Shown here in pieces: positions 5,566 through 14,219 of a stretch of 14,245 nucleotides of DNA. Made by a program: the position numbers and the translations under genes. The stretch is from an uncultured Pirellulaceae bacterium (GTDB taxonomy: Bacteria; Planctomycetota; Planctomycetia; Pirellulales; Pirellulaceae). Every line of letters begins with the position of its first letter. Position 1 is the first letter of the stretch. Under the pieces are notes generated by a model. The model was not told the DNA's origin. It did not search any database and was given only the letters and a program-made list of their open reading frames with translations. The stretch spans positions 1 through 14,245 of the forward strand of contig CAMYNE010000012.1 of NCBI GenBank assembly GCA_947259675.1, read 5' to 3'.

Positions 5566-6888
5566 TTACTCATGTCGAAGTGCCTCAATTGGATCGAGTT
5601 GAGCCGCTCGCATCGCTGGATAGATGCCAAACACGAGACCGACCGCCAAGGCGATGCCAAATGCAAGAGGAATCGAAAGGGGCACGATAATCGGCGTCAC
5701 TTCGCTCACGGCAACAGGTAACGCTGCCATCGTGGTGGGAAACCAGAGCGTAATCAACTCTCTTAACCACACCACAATCCAGGGACAAGCCAGTCCTCCC
5801 AGGATGCCCGTAATGCCACCAACCGTTGACAGCACGACGGTTTCGACCAGAAACTGCCTGATGATGTCGCCTCGATTCGCCCCGAGCGCTCTGCGAATCC
5901 CGATTTCGCGAGTCCGTTCGGTCACCGTCGCTAACATGATGTTCATGATCCCAATCCCGCCGACGACCAGAGAGATCGCTGCAATCAAGCCCATGAAAGC
6001 CATGAACATCAGCCGAGTTGTTCGCGCTTGTTCCAGCAACTCAAGCGGAGTCACAATCGCATAGTCCTCTTCTTCATGGCGACGATTCATGATCGATTCG
6101 ATCGCTCGAGATGTGCTCAAGACATCTTCGATATTCTTGACACGGAAAGTAATCTGGCTGAGTTCGATGACCTCATTGGTTCTTGTTCCGGCACTGCGCT
6201 CCATTGTCCAGTCCCCGATCCGGCGCCAGAACGTCGTGATCGGAGCGTAAACATCATCGGTGAAATCCTGAGCCTCCAGCGAGCTGCCTACGGCTGCCAT
6301 CATGCCTCTTTTCTTCATCACACCAATCACTCGATACGGCGTACTCCGAATCAGGATGACGATGCCAACGGCCGAATGGAGTGGGCAAAGTTGTTTTGCT
6401 AACTCGTACGAAATCACGCAAACATTGTCGTCCTGATCCACGTCACGTTGTTCGATGAAACGTCCATCATGGATCCTCAGTTTCATGACATCGTCGTAAT
6501 CCGGTGTGCAGCCGATAAAGTGTACGACGCGATCGGTCGGTCCGTAATACAGCTCCCGCATCGCATCGCGAAGCCTTAACGCGCGGTCAATCGTGGGTAA
6601 CGTTTCCGTCAACGCATCAAAGTCATCTCGCGTGATGCCGTAAATGGCCATCGAGCTATCGGCGACATCCTGCGTTATCGGCTTCACACTTCTGAGAATA
6701 ATGTTGTTCGTGCCGAGTTCTTCAATTTGTTCCTGGACCTTTTGACTAATCCCTTCCCCAATCGCCAATAACCACACGACACTTGCGACCCCGATGAATA
6801 TCCCCAGCACGGTCAACATCGACCGCATCGGATGCAGCGAGAGGCTTTTGACGCCCAACTTCCAGATTACGGGACGGAGTAGCTGCAT
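5566..6888 (-). CDS. MacB-like ABC transporter permease (FtsX fold, no ATPase domain)
   Basis: This 440-residue inner-membrane protein has the four-TM layout of MacB/FtsX-type permeases: one segment at about 22-44, a large periplasmic domain (about 50-290), then three segments at about 294-318, 346-376 and 398-422. The cytosolic loop after the second segment reads TERTREIGIRRALGA (322-336), a hallmark of this family, and the protein ends in AMRAAQLDPIEALRHE. Unlike E. coli MacB, it has no N-terminal ABC ATPase domain, so a separate ATPase subunit must supply energy. It would work with the membrane fusion protein encoded 87 bases upstream to move lipoproteins, peptides or other envelope substrates mechanically. 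The substrate is unknown. Confidence 0.93.
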   Translation of the reverse strand: MQLLRPVIWKLGVKSLSLHPMRSMLTVLGIFIGVASVVWLLAIGEGISQKVQEQIEELGTNNIILRSVKPITQDVADSSMAIYGITRDDFDALTETLPTIDRALRLRDAMRELYYGPTDRVVHFIGCTPDYDDVMKLRIHDGRFIEQRDVDQDDNVCVISYELAKQLCPLHSAVGIVILIRSTPYRVIGVMKKRGMMAAVGSSLEAQDFTDDVYAPITTFWRRIGDWTMERSAGTRTNEVIELSQITFRVKNIEDVLSTSRAIESIMNRRHEEEDYAIVTPLELLEQARTTRLMFMAFMGLIAAISLVVGGIGIMNIMLATVTERTREIGIRRALGANRGDIIRQFLVETVVLSTVGGITGILGGLACPWIVVWLRELITLWFPTTMAALPVAVSEVTPIIVPLSIPLAFGIALAVGLVFGIYPAMRAAQLDPIEALRHE

Positions 6889-6975
6889 TTAATCAATCTT
6901 CACGGGTGGTCCGGCATTCACCAGGACAAGTAAACAGGACTAGTCTATTCGCATCGATCAACAAAAACTCGCCGA

Positions 6976-8364
6976 TCAGCTGGCCGTCGGAAATACCACT
7001 TCGTCAATGTAGTTGTCCGCGTCAACCAAAACCTGTTCTCCGACTTCAAGTCCCGATTTGACGATCACGAACTTTTCATTATTGGAACCAATTTCGACAA
7101 GCCGAGGTTCGATCCGATGCTTCTTGTCTTTTACGAACACATAAAACAAGTCGTCTTTTCGCACAAGACTTGAGACCGGCGCTTGAACCACATTCTCAAT
7201 CCGCTCGATAAAGATCTCGACTTTACCTCGCAAGCCACTGCGAATCAGCGGACTTTCTTCCAGAACGTCGACAAACACTTCGTATTCGATCGGGGCTTGA
7301 AACCAACGACGCGGTTCGGGAAAAGCGTTTACTTTTCGTACCACAGCAGCAATTGGGGTCTCAGGCGACGTGTCAACTCGTACAACCGCTTTCATCCCAG
7401 GCGAGATTTGATTGATCTTGGAATCGTTGACCTTGGTTCGAACCTGCATTTTCGTCGGATCCGGTAACCGAAATATGACTTGACCATCGCGGAGAATCGC
7501 CCCCTCTTCGATGACAAATGAAGCGTCACCCCGACGGTCAGTTTCATTGGCGTAAACAACCATCCCTGCGGATGGGGCGACAACACGACAACTCGCAACC
7601 TGGTCTTCAAATTCAGCCTGCTTGAGATTACTCAGTTCCAACGTGTATTCGGTCGCGGCAACATTGGCTTCTTGCTTTCTTATTTCGGCCTCAAATTCTG
7701 CTACCATTCGTTCTCTGGTGAACTTTTCGAATACCAACAGTTTCTGCAGCGCGAGTTTTAGATCCAAATCGGCTTTCTCTTCCGCATACGAGTCTGCCTC
7801 AAGCTGCGTGCGAGTGATATAACCCTTGCGATTGAGGCCTTCACTGTATTTTTTGTACTCGCGCGCCCGTCGAGCCGTCTCCTTTGCCAGAGCGACCTCC
7901 GCCTCAAGTTCGGCGCGGTCCTGTTCGAAAGTCCCATTCAGGAATTCGTCAAGAACTCGCTTCGCCGTATCCAGATCACTCTCGGCCTGAATTGCATCGG
8001 CACTATCCTGGGCGACGTTGATTTTTTGCTCGGTTAACTGTTCCTGGAGGACCGAATCATCAAGCTGTCCAAGAAAATCACCTTTCTCGACCATCGTCCC
8101 TTCTGGAATCAACGACAAGATGGTTGTCCCACCGCGCCCCTTGGATTTGACGTTGCAGCGAACCTCAACGTTACTTGAGCTCTCGATTTCGCCGGATTCG
8201 TTGACCGATGAGATGAACTCACCTCGAAATACGTCGTAGGTCAGTGCATTGGCCGCCATACCGACGTTATTCTCGACGTTGGTAAGCAACAGTGAACCAA
8301 AAACGACGCTTGCACATAGCAAGACCGCTACGATTAGTGTTAATTTGATGAATCCGTTTCGCAT
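6976..8364 (-). CDS. Membrane fusion protein (HlyD/MacA-like periplasmic adaptor)
   Basis: This 462-residue protein begins with a short basic stretch and a membrane anchor at about 8-28. It is followed by a beta/lipoyl half (about 40-95, with EIESSSNVEVRCNVKS and EGTMVEKGDFLGQLDD). A long charged coiled-coil hairpin (about 95-240) comes next, then the second lipoyl half (about 255-295). Beta-barrel and membrane-proximal domains follow, ending in SGLEVGEQVLVDAD. This is the standard order for RND/MacA-type adaptors. It should connect the MacB-like permease (next gene, same strand) across the periplasm. ATG at 8364 is the first plausible start before the TM segment. It is divergent from the sigma-54-type regulator gene, which may control it, though this is inferred from position only. 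Confidence 0.92.
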   Translation of the reverse strand: MRNGFIKLTLIVAVLLCASVVFGSLLLTNVENNVGMAANALTYDVFRGEFISSVNESGEIESSSNVEVRCNVKSKGRGGTTILSLIPEGTMVEKGDFLGQLDDSVLQEQLTEQKINVAQDSADAIQAESDLDTAKRVLDEFLNGTFEQDRAELEAEVALAKETARRAREYKKYSEGLNRKGYITRTQLEADSYAEEKADLDLKLALQKLLVFEKFTRERMVAEFEAEIRKQEANVAATEYTLELSNLKQAEFEDQVASCRVVAPSAGMVVYANETDRRGDASFVIEEGAILRDGQVIFRLPDPTKMQVRTKVNDSKINQISPGMKAVVRVDTSPETPIAAVVRKVNAFPEPRRWFQAPIEYEVFVDVLEESPLIRSGLRGKVEIFIERIENVVQAPVSSLVRKDDLFYVFVKDKKHRIEPRLVEIGSNNEKFVIVKSGLEVGEQVLVDADNYIDEVVFPTAS

Positions 8365-8420
8365 GGACGTATCAACAGGCAGAAAAACAGGAAATCGGTG
8401 TTGGCTGAGCCCAAGAATAG

Positions 8421-8449
8421 ATTTTATACACCAGAACCTGACAGTTGAA
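8421..8449 (-). promoter_or_regulatory. Candidate sigma-70 promoter for the membrane fusion protein and permease genes
   Basis: On the minus strand, TTCAAC (8449-8444), a 17-base spacer and TAAAAT (8426-8421) lie 57 bases upstream of the ATG at 8364. The -10 is good (5/6) but the -35 matches only in part (3/6). Confidence 0.3.
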
Positions 8450-8511
8450 CCGACAAAACGTCCTTAAGCAAACTAACGTCGATGACCGCAAACGGGCTCG
8501 CTCTTGAACGC

Positions 8512-8530
8512 TCTTCGAGTTACACGAAGA
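8512..8530. promoter_or_regulatory. Inverted repeat TCTTCG-N7-CGAAGA in the divergent region, possible operator
   Basis: This perfect 6-base inverted repeat spans 19 bases. It lies in the 282-base gap between the divergent adaptor and regulator genes, two bases upstream of a candidate -35 box. Its left arm also belongs to a direct repeat of CGCTCTT (8499-8515 region). It could be a binding site for the regulator encoded next door, or chance. Confidence 0.25.
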
Positions 8531-8532
8531 AA

Positions 8533-8561
8533 TTGAACAAAAAACGCCGGAATGCTTTATT
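8533..8561 (+). promoter_or_regulatory. Candidate promoter for the response regulator gene
   Basis: TTGAAC (8533-8538), a 17-base spacer and TTTATT (8556-8561) approximate the sigma-70 consensus (4/6 in each box), about 85 bases before the ATG at 8647. I see no convincing sigma-54 -24/-12 site in this gap. Confidence 0.3.
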
Positions 8562-8646
8562 CGGCCCGGTCGAACGATGAATCACTCGTGGACCGAAAAG
8601 AGACTCTATTATCGACGATTTAGGACGTGTTTTGTATGATCTTGGC

Positions 8647-10053
8647 ATGAATGAGATTTCGGAAACCGCGTCAAAGTCGCCTGTTCGAGTATTGCTGGTC
8701 GATAACGACAAAGACTTGGCGCGCGCCATGCGCGAGAGCCTGGAGCGAATTGGCCTCGATTGCACCCTGGCAACTTCCGGCCCCGCCGGGTTTAAGCTGT
8801 TAAGTGAAAATATTTACGATATCGTGGTAACCGATTTGATGATGAACGATATCGACGGAATGGGAATCCTCAAACAGGCCAAAGAGACTCAAGACGAAAT
8901 AGAAGTAGTTTTGGTCACGGGTCATGCCACTGTTCCGCGGGCCGTCGATGCCATGCGTGAAGGTGCCTTCAATTTTCTCGAAAAGCCCATCACACCCAAG
9001 CGGTTACAGGTGGTTGTCTCCAAGGCGGCTGATTCGGTGCGGTTGCGGCAACAAAATCGGCAGCTTCTTACGCGGCTCGACGAACGTTTCGGTTTTGAGA
9101 ACCTGATTTACGCCAGCGATAGTATGAAAGGGGTCATCGATCGGCTACGTCGAATCGCTCCGACCGATGCGGGAGTCTTGATCACCGGCGAAACCGGCAC
9201 CGGAAAGGACGTCGTTGCTCAGGCAATTCATCAAAACAGTCCCCGTAAGAAGAAGCCATTTGTGGCCATCAATACGGGCGCCGTCGCCGAACATCTTGTC
9301 GAAAGTGAACTCTTCGGCCACGTCAAAGGAGCGTTCACTGACGCTATTTCGGATCGACAAGGAAAATTCGAATACGCCACTGGAGGAACTTTGTTTCTCG
9401 ACGAAGTCGGTGATATGCCGGTGCCAACGCAGATCAAACTTTTGCGCGTGCTTGAAGAACGCGAAATCACCCGCGTCGGCGATAACAAACCGATTCCAGT
9501 TAACGTGCGTGTGCTCGCGGCCACCAACAAAGACCTTGAACAGGAAATCGATGAAGGCCGTTTTCGCAGCGATCTTTATTTTCGACTGAAAATCGTTACC
9601 GTTCATCTCGACCCATTGTCAAACCGCCGCGATGACATTCTGGTCCTGGCAGATTATTTCCGAAAACAAGCCAACAAAAAGAACAACAAGAAAGTCAAGA
9701 GTTTTTCCCAAGACATTCGCAGGTGGTTGCTCGACTACCAATGGAAAGGTAACGTGCGTCAGCTCAAGAATGTTATTGAAAGCCTCGTCGTCATGGACAT
9801 CGACGGCGTTCTCGACATGGACGACCTTTCACCGGATCTTCTCGATGATGTATCGACGGAATCACCAATCAAGACGGTATCAAGCGACGGATCTGACTCG
9901 CAACTTGTCGGCAAGTCTTTGAAGGAAATCGAAAAGTGGATTATCGAACAAACTTTAAAGCTGACCGGTGGTAATCGAGAAGAGACTGCGAAGATCCTCG
10001 GTATCAGTGAACGAAATCTGTACCGCAAACTAAACGAATACGAACTGCGTTAG
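8647..10053 (+). CDS. Sigma-54-dependent response regulator (NtrC family: receiver, AAA+, Fis-type HTH)
   Basis: This 468-residue protein has three domains. The receiver (about 12-128) has Asp19/Asp21 in the acidic pocket, phospho-acceptor Asp63 in VVTDLMM, Thr91 and Lys113 in the EKP motif. The AAA+ domain (about 152-380) has Walker A GETGTGKD (181-188), GAFTDA (228-233), Walker B GTLFLDEVGD (247-256) and the arginine-finger region GRFRSDLYFRL. The C-terminal helix-turn-helix (about 440-464, GNREETAKILGISERNLYRKL) is Fis-like. It would activate RNA polymerase carrying sigma-54 when phosphorylated. The sigma-54-contacting loop reads GAFTDA rather than the consensus GAFTGA. No partner kinase is in the window. 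The ATG is preferred by codon, but an in-frame TTG at 8632 with AGGA six bases upstream would add five residues and cannot be excluded. mutL follows after 30 bases. Confidence 0.95.
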   Translation: MNEISETASKSPVRVLLVDNDKDLARAMRESLERIGLDCTLATSGPAGFKLLSENIYDIVVTDLMMNDIDGMGILKQAKETQDEIEVVLVTGHATVPRAVDAMREGAFNFLEKPITPKRLQVVVSKAADSVRLRQQNRQLLTRLDERFGFENLIYASDSMKGVIDRLRRIAPTDAGVLITGETGTGKDVVAQAIHQNSPRKKKPFVAINTGAVAEHLVESELFGHVKGAFTDAISDRQGKFEYATGGTLFLDEVGDMPVPTQIKLLRVLEEREITRVGDNKPIPVNVRVLAATNKDLEQEIDEGRFRSDLYFRLKIVTVHLDPLSNRRDDILVLADYFRKQANKKNNKKVKSFSQDIRRWLLDYQWKGNVRQLKNVIESLVVMDIDGVLDMDDLSPDLLDDVSTESPIKTVSSDGSDSQLVGKSLKEIEKWIIEQTLKLTGGNREETAKILGISERNLYRKLNEYELR

Positions 10054-10083
10054 ATCGCGTAATTTTCCGGATCGAGTTCATCC

Positions 10084-12009
10084 ATGACTCAGCTGCAAAC
10101 CCATCCAATTCGGCAACTTTCGCCCAGCGTGGTTAACAAAATCGCAGCCGGTGAAGTCATCGAACGCCCCGCCAGCGTCGTTAAAGAGCTTCTGGAAAAC
10201 TCCGTTGACGCTGGGGCAACCAAAATTGAAGTCAGCCTGGAACAGGGTGGAGCCGAGTTGATTCGGTTAACCGATAACGGTTGTGGCATTCCGGCTGATC
10301 AACTTGAACTCGCCGTCACTAGCCATGCCACCAGCAAAATTGAAGACGCGGACGATCTGTTTCGCGTCGGCACCTTGGGTTTTCGCGGTGAAGCTCTCGC
10401 ATCGATCGCAGAAGTCAGTCAGGCCTTGATTCGCAGTCGCACGACCGGTCAGGGCACCGGATTCGAGCTGGTGATCAACGGCGGCAGTCGCGAACCGATC
10501 GCTCCCTGCGGAATGCCGGTTGGGACGACGATTGAATTCAGGCAATTGTTCTATAATACGCCCGTTCGTCGCAAATTTCTCCGCACCACTCAAACAGAAA
10601 AAGGCCATATTGCCGAAGCGTTTACCCGTGTCGCCCTCGCCCATCCGGAAATCCAGATGACGTTGCTGCACAACGGCAAAACGATTCACCAGTTGCCAGG
10701 CACTGAATCCTGGTCTGAGCGGATTGGGGAGTTCTTCGGGCCCGAGATTTCTGACAACCTGATTCCTATCTCCAGTACCAATGGCGAGATCGCACTTAGT
10801 GGTTTCGTCGTCAATCCGTCAGTCAGCCGGGCCAATAACCGGATGCAATATCTGTTTCTCAACAAAAGATATATCCGGGATCGGTCACTCCAACACGCCT
10901 TGAGTGACGCCGATCGGGGACTGTTGATGACGGGCCGATTTCCAATTTGCTTTTTGCGCTTGAGGATGCCATTCGAAGCGGTGGATGTTAACGTGCATCC
11001 TGCGAAACTGGAAGTTCGTTTTCAAAACGGTGGTCAAATCTACAGCCAATTGCTAAGCACGCTCCGAAACAAATTCTTGACCACCGATTTGACCGCGCAC
11101 GCGAATCTCAATCAGCGTTCGATCCAGCCGATCAGTGCTGATCGCCCAGTCGTACCGCCCGTCGCTCAACAGGAAACGATCGCATTTCAATCTTCAGCAC
11201 GATCGCGAGATTGGACTTCGATGCCGCGAGAAGTTGTCAATCGATCATCTGGGTCGACTTCAGCTCCCGGCCCCAGAAAATTTGATGAGTCCATATTTCC
11301 GCAAGCCGATTCGGCTCCAGCTTGGAACTCACCCGAATCCGGAAATCCAGAATCATTGCAACACGAACGCATCGAGAGAGCTGATTCGGCTCATTGGCAA
11401 ACCGGTAAAGCGGCACCCGATCCGACGAACTTGAATCAGAGATCACTCGCACTCCAAGTGCACAATACCTATCTGATCTCGGAAACCGAAGAAGGCATGC
11501 TTGTTATTGATCAACATGCACTTCACGAACGAATTATCTACGAGCAACTTCGCGAGAAAGTACTCGCGGGTAAACTTGAGACGCAGGGGTTATTGGTTCC
11601 TGAACCCGTGACTTTGCCGCCGACTGAGGCAGCTGCGGTACTTGAACAAAGTAACCTCTTGCGGAAGATCGGCATTGTGGTTGAGCCCTTTGGCGGGGAC
11701 ACGGTTTTGGTGTCGTCGTATCCGGCGATGCTGGCTAATCACAACCCGGCTGAAATGTTGCGGAACGTCATTGAAAAACTTATGGAAGATTCGGCTAAAC
11801 TGGATCAACGCGATCTAGTCGATGAGTTATTGCATATGATATCCTGCAAAGCGGCGATCAAGGCAGGTGATAAACTGACGCCCGAAGAGATCGACACACT
11901 GCTGGAACATCGTCAGTTATGCCAGGACTCACACCATTGCCCCCACGGTCGCCCAACTTCTCTCGTTTTTTCGCGTGAAGAGCTCGATCGACGGTTTAAA
12001 CGGATTTGA
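10084..12009 (+). CDS. mutL: DNA mismatch repair protein MutL, endonuclease type
   Basis: This 641-residue protein is of normal MutL length. The N-terminal GHKL ATPase is complete: NKIAAGEVIERP (18-29), VVKELLENSVDAGA with Glu35 and Asn39, Asp64 in TDNGCG, and GFRGEALASI near 99-108. A Pro/Ser-rich linker (about 335-450) leads to the dimerisation and nuclease domain. That domain holds the metal-binding motif DQHA-x2-E-x4-E (Asp476 to Glu487), SCKAAIKAGD with Cys588, and the CPHGRP motif (from Cys619). These motifs mark MutL proteins that nick DNA themselves in bacteria lacking MutH. It couples MutS mismatch recognition to strand incision. The gene starts 30 bases after the regulator stop on the same strand and probably shares its transcript. 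The ribosome site is weak. Confidence 0.97.
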   Translation: MTQLQTHPIRQLSPSVVNKIAAGEVIERPASVVKELLENSVDAGATKIEVSLEQGGAELIRLTDNGCGIPADQLELAVTSHATSKIEDADDLFRVGTLGFRGEALASIAEVSQALIRSRTTGQGTGFELVINGGSREPIAPCGMPVGTTIEFRQLFYNTPVRRKFLRTTQTEKGHIAEAFTRVALAHPEIQMTLLHNGKTIHQLPGTESWSERIGEFFGPEISDNLIPISSTNGEIALSGFVVNPSVSRANNRMQYLFLNKRYIRDRSLQHALSDADRGLLMTGRFPICFLRLRMPFEAVDVNVHPAKLEVRFQNGGQIYSQLLSTLRNKFLTTDLTAHANLNQRSIQPISADRPVVPPVAQQETIAFQSSARSRDWTSMPREVVNRSSGSTSAPGPRKFDESIFPQADSAPAWNSPESGNPESLQHERIERADSAHWQTGKAAPDPTNLNQRSLALQVHNTYLISETEEGMLVIDQHALHERIIYEQLREKVLAGKLETQGLLVPEPVTLPPTEAAAVLEQSNLLRKIGIVVEPFGGDTVLVSSYPAMLANHNPAEMLRNVIEKLMEDSAKLDQRDLVDELLHMISCKAAIKAGDKLTPEEIDTLLEHRQLCQDSHHCPHGRPTSLVFSREELDRRFKRI

Positions 12010-12069
12010 ATCTGCCCCCGCTCCAATCACAATAACAAGGGATTTACCCACGTGAGTCACATTTGCATT

Positions 12070-12099
12070 TCGACAAATCGGACCAGGTTCACCTATAAT
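12070..12099 (+). promoter_or_regulatory. Sigma-70-type promoter upstream of aroDE
   Basis: TCGACA (12070-12075, one mismatch to TTGACA), an 18-base spacer and a perfect TATAAT (12094-12099) lie about 80 bases before the aroDE start, in the 168-base gap after mutL. This is the best promoter match in the window and implies that aroDE-aroK are transcribed apart from mutL. Confidence 0.6.
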
Positions 12100-12177
12100 C
12101 GATACGATCAACGAATGTTCGCTTGACCAACTCCTCATTATCTAACCCGTCAAATTCCAAGAAAGTCTTGCCACCAG

Positions 12178-13680
12178 ATGATTTGCGTTAGCGTTGGTCG
12201 TGGTCGACATCGAATGATGATTGCGGAACACCATCACCTTGCCGAGCAGGGCGTTGAGTTGGTTGAGTTACGTTTGGACTATATCAGGCGACCTGTAAAC
12301 TTGCGTCGTTTGCTTGATAACCGACCCTGTAATGTGGTGGCGACGTGTCGCCGTCCGTCAGAAGGCGGCAAATGGATGCGAACCGAAGACGACCGACGAA
12401 TTCTGTTGCGGACCGCGGTCGCTGACGGCGCCGACTTTGTCGATCTTGAATGGGACATTGCTGACAAGATTCCCCGATATGGCGAAACCAAACGAATCAT
12501 CAGCTACCACAATTTTGACGAAACGCCGGAAAATCTGGAAGATATTCATGAAAAGCTTTCCAAGCTTGATCCAGATATTGTCAAGATCGCAACGATGGCC
12601 AATAACCCGATCGACAATATTCGTGCATTAAGACTGTGTCGAGATTCAGACATTCCCACCGTCTCGTTCTGCATGGGCGAAATGGGCATGCCCTCCCGCC
12701 TGCTTTGTGGAAAGTTCGGCTCACCTCTATCCTATGCAACATTCCACGAAGATCGCCAAATGGCACCTGGCCAGTTAAGCTATCGGCAGATGATCGATGA
12801 ATTCGACTACGAAAACATCACCCACGATACGATCATCCTCGGCGTGATCGCGGATCCCGTCGGTCACAGTCTCAGCCCCATCGTTCACAATGCGTGTATC
12901 AAAAAAGCTGAGTTGAACATGTTATACCTGCCGTTTCGGGTCCCCAAGGAATATCTCGAGTCATTTATCGAGAGCTGTCCCGAGATGGGAATCCGTGGTC
13001 TGAGTGTCACAATCCCGCACAAAGAAAACGTTTTGAAATGCATCAACGTTTTGGATGACGATGTCGCTGGCATCCGTGCCGCGAATACCGTCATTTTTAA
13101 AGATGTGAATGCTTACGGATTCAATACCGACTGCGGTGCGGCTATCGAGAGTTTGCACGAAACCATGGCCGAACAACTAGTCGGTGGCGCAGAATCGAGC
13201 GACAATCCGATTGAGGGTCAGAGAATCCTGCTGATGGGGGCGGGCGGCGTTGCTCGAGCGATCGCTTTCGGGCTGAAGCGGGCAAAGGCACAGGTTTTCA
13301 TTTGTTCGCGTGATTACCGAAAGGCCGAATCTCTTGCCGACAGTCTGGAATGTACTGCAATTGACTGGGCATCTCGCCAGAATTTTGAATGCAAAGTCCT
13401 TATTAACTGTACGCCGATTGGCATGCATCCCAATCTTGACGAAACGCCATTCGTGCAGGAATGGTTTAGCAAGCGAACCATCGTTTTTGATACCGTCTAC
13501 AACCCCGAGCAGACACTTTTCATCAAACAGGCGCGAAGCGCCGGGTGTGAAACGATCACAGGCGTTGACATGTTTGTCCGTCAGGCAGCCAAGCAATTCA
13601 AGATGTTTACCGGTCATGAAGCCGATAGCGAATTGATCCGGTATGAAATCAAGCGCGCGACAAGTGCGGCTCGTTACTAA
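12178..13680 (+). CDS. aroDE: Bifunctional type I 3-dehydroquinate dehydratase / shikimate dehydrogenase
   Basis: This 500-residue fusion catalyses two consecutive steps of the shikimate pathway: dehydration of 3-dehydroquinate, then NADPH-dependent reduction of 3-dehydroshikimate. Residues 1-210 are a type I dehydratase barrel. The catalytic His111 (ISYHNF) and Schiff-base Lys136 (DIVKIATMA) are present, with the substrate Arg174 in SRLLCGKFGSPLSYAT. Residues about 218-495 are AroE. DPVGHSLSP (226-234) gives substrate serines 231 and 233, TIPHK gives catalytic Lys282, and NTD gives Asp318. GAGGVARA (354-361) binds the nucleotide, and GVDMFVRQAAKQF closes the domain. The layout matches the plant DQD/SDH fusion and fusions in some bacteria. 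ATG at 12178 starts directly at the barrel's first strand; its Shine-Dalgarno is weak. aroK follows after 11 bases. Confidence 0.96.
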   Translation: MICVSVGRGRHRMMIAEHHHLAEQGVELVELRLDYIRRPVNLRRLLDNRPCNVVATCRRPSEGGKWMRTEDDRRILLRTAVADGADFVDLEWDIADKIPRYGETKRIISYHNFDETPENLEDIHEKLSKLDPDIVKIATMANNPIDNIRALRLCRDSDIPTVSFCMGEMGMPSRLLCGKFGSPLSYATFHEDRQMAPGQLSYRQMIDEFDYENITHDTIILGVIADPVGHSLSPIVHNACIKKAELNMLYLPFRVPKEYLESFIESCPEMGIRGLSVTIPHKENVLKCINVLDDDVAGIRAANTVIFKDVNAYGFNTDCGAAIESLHETMAEQLVGGAESSDNPIEGQRILLMGAGGVARAIAFGLKRAKAQVFICSRDYRKAESLADSLECTAIDWASRQNFECKVLINCTPIGMHPNLDETPFVQEWFSKRTIVFDTVYNPEQTLFIKQARSAGCETITGVDMFVRQAAKQFKMFTGHEADSELIRYEIKRATSAARY

Positions 13681-13691
13681 GGCAGGTTTCG

Positions 13692-14216
13692 ATGAACCTG
13701 TACCTCATTGGCTATCGCGGATCGGGAAAATCAACGGTGGCTCCATTAGTTGCCGACCTGCTCGGTTGGACTTTTGACGATACCGACGAACAAGTCGAGC
13801 TGTTAGCTGGCTGCCCGATTGCGCAAATTTTCGAAGAATACGGGGAAGCCTCGTTTCGCGAATGGGAAACGACCGTCCTCCAGGCCCTAGCTAATGAATC
13901 CAACATCGTCGTCTCCACCGGCGGCGGCTGTCCACTCTCAAAAACCAACCGCGGCATCATGGCGGTCACCGGTCGCGTAATCTGGTTGCAGGCCAACGCA
14001 GACGTTCTCTGGTCACGTATCAGCCGTGACAAGAAAAATGAACATCAGCGTCCAAATTTGACGGTCGAGGGCGGGCTACAAGAAGTAAAACGCGTGTTGG
14101 ACTCCCGATTCGCGATCTATGAGGCTTGTGCCGATTACACGGTCGATGTTGAGTCATTGTCACCGGAACAGATCGCGGAACGTATCGCAAACTGGTGCGA
14201 TCCTGTCGATAACTAA
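13692..14216 (+). CDS. aroK: Shikimate kinase
   Basis: This 174-residue protein, the usual length, phosphorylates shikimate at the 3-hydroxyl using ATP in the cytosol. The P-loop is GYRGSGKST (7-15). Asp30-Thr-Asp32 binds magnesium and substrate, Phe55-Arg56 with GEASFREWE binds shikimate, and STGGG (75-79) is the substrate-side Walker B-like loop. Arg120-Pro121 belongs to the lid and Arg139 contacts substrate. It lies 11 bases after aroDE, with GGCAGG as a reasonable ribosome site, so the two genes form an operon covering three consecutive steps of the pathway. Confidence 0.96.
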   Translation: MNLYLIGYRGSGKSTVAPLVADLLGWTFDDTDEQVELLAGCPIAQIFEEYGEASFREWETTVLQALANESNIVVSTGGGCPLSKTNRGIMAVTGRVIWLQANADVLWSRISRDKKNEHQRPNLTVEGGLQEVKRVLDSRFAIYEACADYTVDVESLSPEQIAERIANWCDPVDN

Positions 14217-14219
14217 CCA

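Noticed and set aside
9145..9606. 153-codon open frame on the minus strand inside the response regulator gene
   Set aside because: It is antisense to the conserved AAA+ domain with intact Walker motifs; an antisense shadow is the simpler explanation.
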